Part shown: positions 1 through 6,574 of the stretch, piece after piece
Layout: every line of letters begins with the position of its first letter
Position numbering within the stretch: position 1 is the first letter of the stretch
NCBI GenBank assembly: GCA_005885565.1
Contig: VAXK01000053.1
Coordinates: 1-41,398, forward strand
Length of the DNA: 41,398 nucleotides
Source: Actinomycetota bacterium
GTDB taxonomy: Bacteria > Actinomycetota > Thermoleophilia > Gaiellales > Gaiellaceae
Direction of reading: 5' to 3'
Notes under the pieces: model-generated
Database searches by the model: none
What the model was told of the DNA's origin: nothing
The model's input: the letters and a program-made list of their open reading frames with translations, nothing else
Translations under genes and position numbers: made by a program

Positions 1-2
1 TG

Positions 3-881
3 CACGCGCCCGAGGACACGCTGCGGCTCTGCGTCCTCTGCCTGATCAGCGAGGGGCACCTGATCCTGGAGGACTTTCCGGGGGTCGGGAAGACGATGCT
101 CGCGAAGGCGCTCGCGCGCTCGCTCGAGGCGTCGTTCTCGCGGCTCCAGTTCACACCCGACCTGCTCCCTTCGGACGTGACCGGCGTGAACGTCTTCAAC
201 CAGCGCTCGAACGAGTTCGAGTTCAAGCCCGGGCCGGTGTTCGCCAACCTCCTGCTCGTCGACGAGATCAACCGCGCCTCGCCGAAGACGCAGGCCGCGC
301 TGCTCGAGTGCATGCAGGAGAACCAGGTCACGATCGACGGGCAGACCCACGAGCTCGTCCGGCCCTTCATGGTCATGGCCACGCAGAACCCGATCGAGTA
401 CGAGGGCACGTACCCGCTCCCGGAGGCGCAGCTCGACCGCTTCACGATGCGGCTCTCGCTCGGCTATCCGCCGCTCGCGGACGAGGCCAAGATGCTCACC
501 GAGCAGACGAGCGAGCCGCCGCTCGACGCGCTCGAGCCGGTGACGACAGCCGAGGAGGCCATGGCTCTCGCGGACGAGGCGAAGGCGATCTACGTGGAGG
601 AGAGCGTCAACCGCTACGTCGTCGCGCTCCTGCGGCAGACGCGCTCGGACGCGCGGCTCTACCTCGGCGCGAGCCCGCGCTCGGGGATCGCGCTCCTCCG
701 CGTCGCGAAGGCGCTCGCGCTCGCCGACGGCCGCGAGTTCCTCGTCCCGGACGACGTCAAGGCCGTCGCGCCCGCCGTGCTCGCGCACCGGCTGATCCTC
801 GCGCCCGAGGCCCGCTCGGCCGGCCTCTCCGGCGGCGACGTCGTGCGCGAGGCGCTGGAGCGTACGCCGGTTCCCGTGTGA
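3..881 (+). CDS. MoxR-family AAA+ ATPase (5' partial)
   Basis: This is an ATPase of the MoxR/AAA_3 family, which usually acts as a chaperone-like partner for DUF58/VWA proteins and surface or secreted enzymes. The frame is open to the left edge of the window, so the N-terminus is missing; 292 codons are visible. Walker A (FPGVGKT) lies at visible residues about 25-31. Walker B (LLLVDEINRA) is at about 82-91. The sensor region ATQNPIEYEGTYPLPEAQ follows, then a helical lid domain. The stop overlaps the next gene start (GTGA at 878-881), so the two are translationally coupled. The following order MoxR, DUF58, transglutaminase is a widespread operon in Actinobacteria. The family assignment is secure; the physiological substrate is not known from sequence. 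Confidence 0.93.
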   Translation, partial: HAPEDTLRLCVLCLISEGHLILEDFPGVGKTMLAKALARSLEASFSRLQFTPDLLPSDVTGVNVFNQRSNEFEFKPGPVFANLLLVDEINRASPKTQAALLECMQENQVTIDGQTHELVRPFMVMATQNPIEYEGTYPLPEAQLDRFTMRLSLGYPPLADEAKMLTEQTSEPPLDALEPVTTAEEAMALADEAKAIYVEESVNRYVVALLRQTRSDARLYLGASPRSGIALLRVAKALALADGREFLVPDDVKAVAPAVLAHRLILAPEARSAGLSGGDVVREALERTPVPV

Positions 882-2083
882 CGAAGAACGGCCGGCTCGC
901 GCTCGCGCTCGGCGTCGCCACGTACCTCGCCGCCTGGGCGTTCGGCTCGAAGCCGCTGTACCCGATCGCGACCGGCCTCCTGCTCGTCGTCCTCTTCGCG
1001 TGGGCCTCCGTCCGGCTGGCGAAGAAGCCGATGCGCCTCGTGCGCACGACGAGCGCGCACGAGCAGCTCGAGGGCGAGGACCTGCGCGTCCACCTCGAGC
1101 TCCAGCCGGAGAGCCGCGTGCTCCCGGTCTCGGTCGTCCTCGTCGACGAGGTGGGACGGCTCGGCGAGCGCCGCGTCCCGCTCCGCCGCGGCGACCGGCG
1201 CCTCTTCGGCAGCTACGTGCTGCGGGCGCTGCCGCGCGGGCGCTACCCGTTCGGCGAGGCGCGCGCGCTCCTCGAGGACCCGTTCGGGCTCGAGCGGGCG
1301 GAGGTGCAGCTTCCGGGCGGCGGTGCGCTCCTCGTCTACCCGCGCCTCGTCGAGCTCGACCGCCTCTTCTCCGAGACCGGCGCGCACTCGCCGGACGGCC
1401 GTCGGCTGCTCCTGCGCCGCCCGAGCGGCTTCGAGCTGCACAGCGTGCGCGAGTACGAGCACGGTGAGTCGCTGCGCAAGGTGCACTGGCGCTCCACGGC
1501 GCGTCGCGGCCAGCTGATGGTCAAGGACCTCGAGGACTCGCCGCGCGACGAGGTCGCGGTGCTCCTCGACGCCGACGAGAGCGCGGCCGTGGGCTCGAGC
1601 TTCGACGTCCAGGTGCGCGCGGCCGGCTCGATCCTGCAGGCGCACGTGCGCCGCGGCCGCCGATCGGTCCTGGTCGTGAACTCGGCCTCCGCGGAAGCCC
1701 AGCGCGTCCATTCCTCCGACGGCGACTGGCGGCGGGCGCTCGAGCTCCTCGCCGCCGTGGAGCCGACGGGGCGGATCCCGCTCGCGACGCTGCTCGCGGT
1801 CGAGGAGAGCCCGGCCGCGCGCGCCCTCGACCTCGTCGTCGTCACGGCCCGGATCGCCCCCGAGCTCGTCGACCGGCTCGTCCAGCGCGTGCTGGCCCGC
1901 CGGCGCGCCTCGCTCGTGTACGTCGACTCCGCGTCCTTCGCGAACGGCGCCGCGCCGCGGCGCCCCGAGCCGGCGCTGCTCCGGCTCCAGGCGGCGGGCG
2001 TCCCGGTCGCCGTCCTCCGCCGCGGCGACGACCTCGCTGCCAGCCTCGGCGCGCCCGAGCTTCCGGGAGCGGCGCGTGCGTAG
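878..2083 (+). CDS. DUF58 domain-containing membrane protein
   Basis: This 401-residue protein starts at the GTG inside the GTGA overlap with the MoxR gene. Two hydrophobic segments at about residues 6-45 anchor it in the membrane. A beta-rich region follows, and then the DUF58 signature KVHWRSTARRGQLMVKDLE at about residue 200. Downstream it has the alternating strand/helix pattern of a von Willebrand-like fold (VAVLLDADES, then SVLVVNS and LDLVVVTARI). DUF58 proteins are encoded next to MoxR ATPases and are thought to work with them, but the exact reaction is not established. An internal ATG would remove the membrane anchors, so the overlapping GTG is the better start. Confidence 0.9.
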   Translation: MTKNGRLALALGVATYLAAWAFGSKPLYPIATGLLLVVLFAWASVRLAKKPMRLVRTTSAHEQLEGEDLRVHLELQPESRVLPVSVVLVDEVGRLGERRVPLRRGDRRLFGSYVLRALPRGRYPFGEARALLEDPFGLERAEVQLPGGGALLVYPRLVELDRLFSETGAHSPDGRRLLLRRPSGFELHSVREYEHGESLRKVHWRSTARRGQLMVKDLEDSPRDEVAVLLDADESAAVGSSFDVQVRAAGSILQAHVRRGRRSVLVVNSASAEAQRVHSSDGDWRRALELLAAVEPTGRIPLATLLAVEESPAARALDLVVVTARIAPELVDRLVQRVLARRRASLVYVDSASFANGAAPRRPEPALLRLQAAGVPVAVLRRGDDLAASLGAPELPGAARA

Positions 2084-2355
2084 GACGGCCCTGATCTACG
2101 TCTTCCCGGCCGCGGTCGTGGCCGCGAACTGGCTGCGCCTCGAGCGCCCGCACGGCTCGGGGCAGCAGGCGCTCTGGATCATCCTGCTCGCCCTCTGCCC
2201 GGCGCTCGTCCGTCCGCTCGCCGCCCGCATCGGCGTCGGCGTCGTGGTGCTCGTCCTGGCGGTGCACTCCGCCTTCGGGCTCTCCGTCTTCGACGCGCGC
2301 CCGTTCGACCGCCAGCACGACTTCTTCGGCCCGCTCCTGGGGCGCCCACCCGCGC
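2076..2355 (+). pseudogene. N-terminal part of the transglutaminase-like protein, out of frame with the rest
   Basis: Starting at GTG 2076, which overlaps the DUF58 stop by 8 nt, this frame encodes a convincing membrane N-terminus. It has hydrophobic helices (ALIYVFPAAVVAANWL, ALWIILLALCPALV, VGVVVLVLAVHSAFGLSV) and then a segment FDRQHDFFGPLLGR. After about position 2335 the frame becomes an arginine/proline-rich shadow, while the real protein continues in the next frame as AHPRMHSVLLL. In related proteins as I remember them, the two segments belong to one polypeptide joined by a short conserved stretch. I infer an indel or deletion here. It could be a genuine mutation, an assembly error, or (less likely) a programmed frameshift. 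Confidence 0.6.
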
Positions 2356-4296
2356 ATGCACTCGGTCCTCCTGCTGGCGGTCTTCGGGTTCTGCGTCGCA
2401 CTCGCGCTCGCGGTCGCCGCGCGGCGCGCCGTCGCCGCAGTGCTCGTGCTCGTCGTCGGCGCGGGGTGGCCGGCGACGCTCCTCACGGGCGGGAACGAGC
2501 TCCTGCGCGGCGCCGTCGTGCTCGGCGCGGCGCTCGTCCTCCTCGCCGGCCTCGCGGCGCACGACTGGGGAACGCTCGGCCGCGCAGTCACCGCCGGGGC
2601 AGCCGTGATCCTCTGCGCGGTCGCCGCCGCGAGCTCGCCCGCGGTGGCGAAGAGCGAGCTCCTCGGCTGGCAGAGCTGGGATCTCTACACGCGTCCGCAA
2701 ACGCCGGTCAGCGTCTCGTACGTCTGGCGCTCCGACTACTCGGGCCTCCACTTCCCGAAGAAGGTCACGACCGTCCTGCGGATCAAGGCTTCGCCGACCT
2801 CGCTCTACTGGCGCGCGACGACGCTGGACGTGTTCGACGGCCGCGGCTGGGTGGAGCGGCTCACACCAGCCGCCGCCGGGCGGGATCCGCTGCTGCCGGC
2901 CGCGGCGCAACAGGGCAAGCACGTGGAGAGGCAGGACGTGACCGTCGGGGCGCTCCAGGACCGCCACCTCGTCGGCGCGAGCATCCCGATCGGGTTCACG
3001 TACAACCGGCGCACGCTCGGCGACGTCCGCCTCGGCCGGGACGGCGTCGCGGTCGCGCCCCAGAACCTCACGAGCGACCAGACCTACACCGCGTGGAGCT
3101 TCGCGCCGCAGCCGAGCGCGACCGATCTCGCGCGCTCCCCCGGCTCCTACCCGAACGCGCTCGTCACTGAGGGCTACCTCGACGTCGAGCCGGGCCTCAC
3201 CGTGCCGCCGTTCGACGTGCCCGACCGCGACGCCGTCGTCCGCCACCTGTTTCAGACGCACCGCCTGGACGGGATCCTTCGGCCTTACGTGCCGCTCTTC
3301 GCGCAGGCGCGGCGCGTCGTCGGGCGCCCGACGACGCCGTACGCGGCGGCGATCGCGCTCGAGACCTGGTTCCGGCGGACGGGCGGCTTCACCTACGACG
3401 AGCGGCCGGGGCGGCAAGGCGACGCGCCGCTCGCCGACTTCGTCCTCCGGACGAAGCGAGGCTACTGCCAGCACTTCGCGGGCGCGATGGCGCTCATGCT
3501 CCGCTACGTCGGCATCCCCGCGCGCGTCGCGGCCGGCTTCACGAGCGGCTCGTACGACCCAGGCCACCACACGTGGACGGTGACCGACCACGACGCGCAC
3601 ACGTGGGTCGAGGCCTGGTTCCGCGGCTACGGCTGGCTGCCGTTCGACCCGACGCCGGGCCGCGGGACCCTCTCGTCGCGCTACTCGGCCTCGTCGCCGA
3701 GGTTCGACATCTCCACGGCCGTGCGGCTGCTCACGCTCGCGGCCGCCGCGACCGTGCCCGATCCGCACCAGTTCAAGCTCAACACCGAGTTCGGGGTGCG
3801 GGATCCGTCCACGCCGTCGCCCGAAGGCGCGGGCGCGACCCGCCGGCGCGGGCCGCTGTCGCACGGAGGCGGGGGCGCCGGGCACGCGAGCCTGCTCCGG
3901 CTCCTCGCGCTCGTGGCCCTGGGCCTCGCGGCGGCGATCGTGCTCGCGAAGCTCCTCGTCCGTCGGGCGCGGTACCTGACGCGCGACCCGCGCCAGCTCG
4001 CCGCCGCCTGCCGGCGCGAGCTCGCGGACTACCTCGCCGACCAGGGCATGGCGGTCCCGTCGAGCAGCACGCTCGCCGAGCTGGCCGGCGTCGCGGACGG
4101 GCTCGGCGCGCGGGTCGAGCCGTTCGTCGACGCGGTGGACGCCGCGCGCTTCGGGCCCCCGGAGGGCGCGCGCGCGGCCGCCCGTCGGGCGAGACGCGAG
4201 CTGCGCCGCGTCGAGCGCGAGCTGCGCATCAACCTCACTCGCTTCGAGCGCGCCCGCGGCCTCCTCTCCCTCCGTTCCCTGGGCTTCAGCGGCTAG
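2356..4296 (+). CDS. TgpA-like transglutaminase domain protein (main reading frame)
   Basis: This 646-residue frame holds the body of a membrane transglutaminase-like protein (DUF3488/TgpA type). Three hydrophobic helices lie at about 1-95. An extracytoplasmic beta-rich region follows, then the transglutaminase core with its catalytic triad visible: Cys371 in RGYCQHFAG, His415 in HTWVEAWF and Asp431 in FDPTPG. A further membrane helix at about 515-540 precedes a basic C-terminal DUF4129-like cytoplasmic tail. The first helices of such proteins appear to be encoded upstream in another frame (2076-2355), so ATG 2356 may be an internal methionine; it has no good ribosome-binding site. The stop abuts the ATG of the next gene with no gap. 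It completes the MoxR/DUF58/transglutaminase operon. Confidence 0.88.
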   Translation: MHSVLLLAVFGFCVALALAVAARRAVAAVLVLVVGAGWPATLLTGGNELLRGAVVLGAALVLLAGLAAHDWGTLGRAVTAGAAVILCAVAAASSPAVAKSELLGWQSWDLYTRPQTPVSVSYVWRSDYSGLHFPKKVTTVLRIKASPTSLYWRATTLDVFDGRGWVERLTPAAAGRDPLLPAAAQQGKHVERQDVTVGALQDRHLVGASIPIGFTYNRRTLGDVRLGRDGVAVAPQNLTSDQTYTAWSFAPQPSATDLARSPGSYPNALVTEGYLDVEPGLTVPPFDVPDRDAVVRHLFQTHRLDGILRPYVPLFAQARRVVGRPTTPYAAAIALETWFRRTGGFTYDERPGRQGDAPLADFVLRTKRGYCQHFAGAMALMLRYVGIPARVAAGFTSGSYDPGHHTWTVTDHDAHTWVEAWFRGYGWLPFDPTPGRGTLSSRYSASSPRFDISTAVRLLTLAAAATVPDPHQFKLNTEFGVRDPSTPSPEGAGATRRRGPLSHGGGGAGHASLLRLLALVALGLAAAIVLAKLLVRRARYLTRDPRQLAAACRRELADYLADQGMAVPSSSTLAELAGVADGLGARVEPFVDAVDAARFGPPEGARAAARRARRELRRVERELRINLTRFERARGLLSLRSLGFSG

Positions 4297-4998
4297 ATGC
4301 AGGCGGTCGTAATGGCCGCCGGCGAGGGGCGGCGCATGCGCCCGCTGACCGAGCGCTGGGCCAAGCCCGTCCTGCCGATCGACGGACGCCCGGTGATCGG
4401 AAGGCTCTTACGCGACCTCGCCGCGGCCGGGATCGAGCGCGCCACGCTCGTCACCGGCCACCTCGCCGAGCAGGTCGAGATCCTCGTTGGCGACGGCACG
4501 GCGTTCGGGCTCGCCGTCTCGTACGTCCGCCAGCCGGAGTCGCTCGGCTCGGCCGACGCCGTGCTGCGCGCGCTCCGCGCCGGCGCCCGACCACCCGTCG
4601 TCGTGACCGCCGCCGACACCGTCTTCGCGCCCGACGACCTCGCGCGCTTCCTCGCCCAGGGCGCCCGCGCGCAGGGGGCGATCGCGGGCCGGCGTGAGCC
4701 GCCGCCGAGCCCGCCGCACCGCATGCCGCTCCGAATCGTCGAGGGCCGCGTCGAGCGCGTCCTGGACGACGATCCGGAGAACCCGATCGGCGGTGCGCCC
4801 CTCTGGCTCGTCGGCTCGGCGGTGGCGGGCTTCCTCGACCCGCTGCCGGGCAAACCTCCGTACGAGCTGGCGAGCGCGTTCCAGCTCGCGGTCGATTCGG
4901 GAGCCGAGATCCGGGGGATCGAGATCGGGGCGACACGGGACTTGACGTCTGCGCTTGACTTGGTGAAGGAGAACTTCTCGTACCTCGGGGTGACGTGA
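4297..4998 (+). CDS. Nucleotidyltransferase (sugar-1-phosphate nucleotidyltransferase family)
   Basis: This 233-residue protein has the NTP_transferase fold. The N-terminal signature MAAGEGRRMRPLT followed by KPVLPIDGRPV is the nucleotide-binding loop and its lysine. A second conserved element, LGSADAVLRA, is followed by VVVTAADTVF with the metal-binding Asp region. It probably transfers a nucleotide to a sugar-1-phosphate (mannose-, glucose- or N-acetylglucosamine-1-phosphate). The acceptor cannot be told from sequence, and there is no C-terminal left-handed helix acyltransferase domain. It starts at ATG directly after the preceding TAG and ends in a GTGA overlap with the TPR gene, so it is probably co-transcribed with both. 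Confidence 0.85.
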   Translation: MQAVVMAAGEGRRMRPLTERWAKPVLPIDGRPVIGRLLRDLAAAGIERATLVTGHLAEQVEILVGDGTAFGLAVSYVRQPESLGSADAVLRALRAGARPPVVVTAADTVFAPDDLARFLAQGARAQGAIAGRREPPPSPPHRMPLRIVEGRVERVLDDDPENPIGGAPLWLVGSAVAGFLDPLPGKPPYELASAFQLAVDSGAEIRGIEIGATRDLTSALDLVKENFSYLGVT

Positions 4999-5345
4999 GC
5001 GAGACCTACAACCTCTTCCAGCAGGGCCGCGCGCACCTGAAGAAGGGCCGCGCCGCGCAGGCGACGGTGGCGCTCGAGAAGGCGAAGCGCCGCGAGCCGG
5101 ACAAGGCCTCGATCCGCGAGGCGCTCGGGATCGCGTACTTCCGCATCCACCGCTGGGAGGAGGCGGAGGCCGAGTTCCGGAAGATGCTCGAACTCTCGCC
5201 GGCCGACGACTACGCGCACTACGCGCTCGGCCGCTGCCTCGAGAAGCAGGGCCGCGCGACCGAGGCGAACGGCCACTACAAGCTGGCGAGCTCGCTCCGC
5301 CCCGCGAGCGAGCACTACGCGTCGCGGATCCTCGACCTCGGTTGA
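4995..5345 (+). CDS. Tetratricopeptide repeat protein
   Basis: A 116-residue protein consisting almost entirely of about three TPR helix-turn-helix units. Examples are NLFQQGRAHLKKGRAAQAT, then the stretch beginning ALGIAYFRIHRWEEAEAEF, then YALGRCLEKQGRATEANGH. TPRs mediate protein-protein contacts. There is no signal peptide or membrane segment, so it is probably cytoplasmic. The GTG start lies inside the stop of the nucleotidyltransferase gene (GTGA, 4995-4998), suggesting coupled translation. The partner is unknown. An interspersed repeat element begins 4 nt after its stop. Confidence 0.85.
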   Translation: MSETYNLFQQGRAHLKKGRAAQATVALEKAKRREPDKASIREALGIAYFRIHRWEEAEAEFRKMLELSPADDYAHYALGRCLEKQGRATEANGHYKLASSLRPASEHYASRILDLG

Positions 5346-5348
5346 GCC

Positions 5349-5421
5349 AAGGCGTCGCTTGCGATGCCGCTATCAGGACGCGCAGGCTTCGCCTGTGCGT
5401 CCGTCTGAGATGACCGGTCGA
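5349..5421 (+). repeat. Interspersed structured repeat, copy 1
   Basis: This copy fills the gap between the TPR gene and dtd. It contains three inverted repeats in order. The first is GGCGTCGC/GCGATGCC (about 5351-5368). The second is a 12-bp stem GGACGCGCAGGC/GCCTGTGCGTCC around a TTC loop (about 5376-5402). The third is the 8-bp palindrome GACCGGTC (5412-5419), reached through CGTCTGAGAT. The same modules in the same order occur at 37204-37275 and, inverted, at 11958-12030. A short inverted version lies at 10177-10218. Confidence 0.8.
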
Positions 5422-5444
5422 TGGGACTCGGGTGGGTCGAGGCC

Positions 5445-5882
5445 GTGAGAGCCGTCGTCCAGCGCGTCTCGCAGGCGAGCGTTCGAGTCGAAGGGGAGGT
5501 GCGGGGCGAGATCGGCGCCGGGCTCTGCGTCCTCCTCGGGGTCGCGCGAGGAGACGACGTGACCGCGGCCGAGCGGCTGGCCGGGCGCGTCGCGCGCCTG
5601 CGGATCTTCGAGAACGACGAAGGCCGCTTCGACCGAAGCCTCGTGGACGTGGGCGGCGCCGCTCTCGTCATCAGCCAGTTCACGCTTCTTGCGAATACGG
5701 CCAAAGGGAACCGGCCGAGCTTCACCGATGCCGCCCCGCCGGAGGAAGCGGAGTCGCTTTACGAGCGCTTCTGCGCTGCCCTGCGCGTGGTCGGAGTCGA
5801 GGTCGCGACCGGCGTCTTCGGCGCGCGAATGCGACTCGAGCTCACCAATGAAGGCCCGGTCACGATCGTCCTCGACACATAG
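5445..5882 (+). CDS. dtd: D-aminoacyl-tRNA deacylase
   Basis: Dtd hydrolyses D-amino acids wrongly attached to tRNA and also removes glycine from tRNA-Ala, protecting translation. I place the start at GTG 5445 rather than the upstream in-frame ATG 5421. The protein then begins VRAVVQRVSQASVRVEGEV, as family members do, and is 145 residues long, the usual length. Conserved active-site segments are SQFTLLANTAKGNRPSFTD at about 77-95 and, near the C-terminus, the Gly-cisPro-type TNEGPVTIVLDT. The upstream ATG lies at the edge of the interspersed repeat, which argues against it as a start. The gene follows that repeat and is followed by a folded intergenic leader. Confidence 0.93.
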   Translation: MRAVVQRVSQASVRVEGEVRGEIGAGLCVLLGVARGDDVTAAERLAGRVARLRIFENDEGRFDRSLVDVGGAALVISQFTLLANTAKGNRPSFTDAAPPEEAESLYERFCAALRVVGVEVATGVFGARMRLELTNEGPVTIVLDT

Positions 5883-5919
5883 AGCTTCGCTGCTGGCAGC
5901 GCCAGACGCGTCTGAGCTC
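5882..5919 (+). other. Compact three-way-junction fold after dtd
   Basis: Directly at the dtd stop the sequence can close a three-way junction. The outer stem is GAGCT (5882-5886) with AGCTC (5915-5919). Hairpin 1 is CGCTG/CAGCG with a CTGG loop (5888-5901). Hairpin 2 is the perfect palindrome CAGACGCGTCTG (5903-5914). There is no U-tract, so it is not a standard intrinsic terminator. It may protect the dtd 3' end or belong to the following leader. This is a visual fold only. Confidence 0.45.
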
Positions 5920-6062
5920 CTATGAACTGCCGGGGCGTCTCGTCATGCCGATCGGAAGCTCGATCGCCATGCCGACAAGCGTCCCGCCGTGCAAGGACAT
6001 CCCCTGGCGCGGCGATTATGGCCCGGCGACCAGACGTTTTCCCGCTTGCTATCCTTGCCGAA

Positions 6063-6111
6063 CCACATTTCACCGGCTTGGCGAAATGGGCGCTCCGCGC
6101 CCGTTTTTTTT
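6063..6111 (+). promoter_or_regulatory. Transcription attenuator in the rimP leader
   Basis: An intrinsic terminator, GGGCGC (6088-6093), loop TCC, GCGCCC (6097-6102), runs into eight T residues at 6104-6111 and ends 15 nt before the rimP start. An alternative stem pairs CCACATTTC (6063-6071, one A bulged) with GAAATGGG (6083-6090). It would consume the first three G residues of the terminator stem. The two structures exclude each other, which is the geometry of an antiterminator/terminator switch. A regulated leader before the rimP-nusA-infB operon is known in other bacteria; whether this one is homologous is not clear. Confidence 0.7.
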
Positions 6112-6126
6112 GAGAAAGGACGTAGC

Positions 6127-6570
6127 TTGCAGGACGTACGGCGAACCGAGAAGACGCTCCAGCGCGAGGTGATCCAGCAGGTCGAAGCCGGCCTGCCGGG
6201 CGTCGAGGTGCTGGCCGTCGAGCTCGTGTCGCCGCAGCGGTTCTGCGTCTACGTCGACCATCCGACCGGGGTGGACCACGCGCTCTGCGAGCGCGTGACG
6301 AACCTCTTGCGGGGATACCTCGACCGCTACTCGGTCGACGTCTCCTCGCCGGGCCTCGAGCGGCCGCTCCGCAAGCCGGCGCACTTCGCGGGGGCGGTCG
6401 GCCGCAGGGTCTCCGTGCGGACGTCGCAGGAGATCGGCGGCCGGAAGCGGTTCCGCGGCGAGGTCCTCGCCGCCGGCGACGAGAGCTTCCGCCTGGGCGC
6501 CAAGGGCGCCGAGCCCGTGCTCATCCCGTACGACGAGGTCGTGCGGGGCAACGTGATCGACGAGGGGTAG
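6127..6570 (+). CDS. rimP: Ribosome maturation factor RimP
   Basis: RimP binds the 30S subunit and assists its late assembly. The best start is TTG 6127, which follows AAAGGA (6114-6119) by 7 nt and lies just after the attenuator U-tract. Earlier in-frame ATGs would place coding sequence through the terminator. The resulting 147-residue protein has the family pattern: an N-terminal domain with GVEVLAVELVSPQRFCVYVD, the segment YSVDVSSPGLERPLRKPAHF (residues about 75-94), and a C-terminal SH3-like domain ending VLIPYDEVVRGNVIDEG. It leads the rimP-nusA-ylxR-infB operon, with a 4-nt gap to nusA. Confidence 0.93.
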   Translation: MQDVRRTEKTLQREVIQQVEAGLPGVEVLAVELVSPQRFCVYVDHPTGVDHALCERVTNLLRGYLDRYSVDVSSPGLERPLRKPAHFAGAVGRRVSVRTSQEIGGRKRFRGEVLAAGDESFRLGAKGAEPVLIPYDEVVRGNVIDEG

Positions 6571-6574
6571 CGAC

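Noticed and set aside
5883..6126. tRNA or known riboswitch in the rimP leader
   Set aside because: No cloverleaf with T-loop signature and no recognisable riboswitch core was found. Only the three-way junction and the attenuator are supportable.
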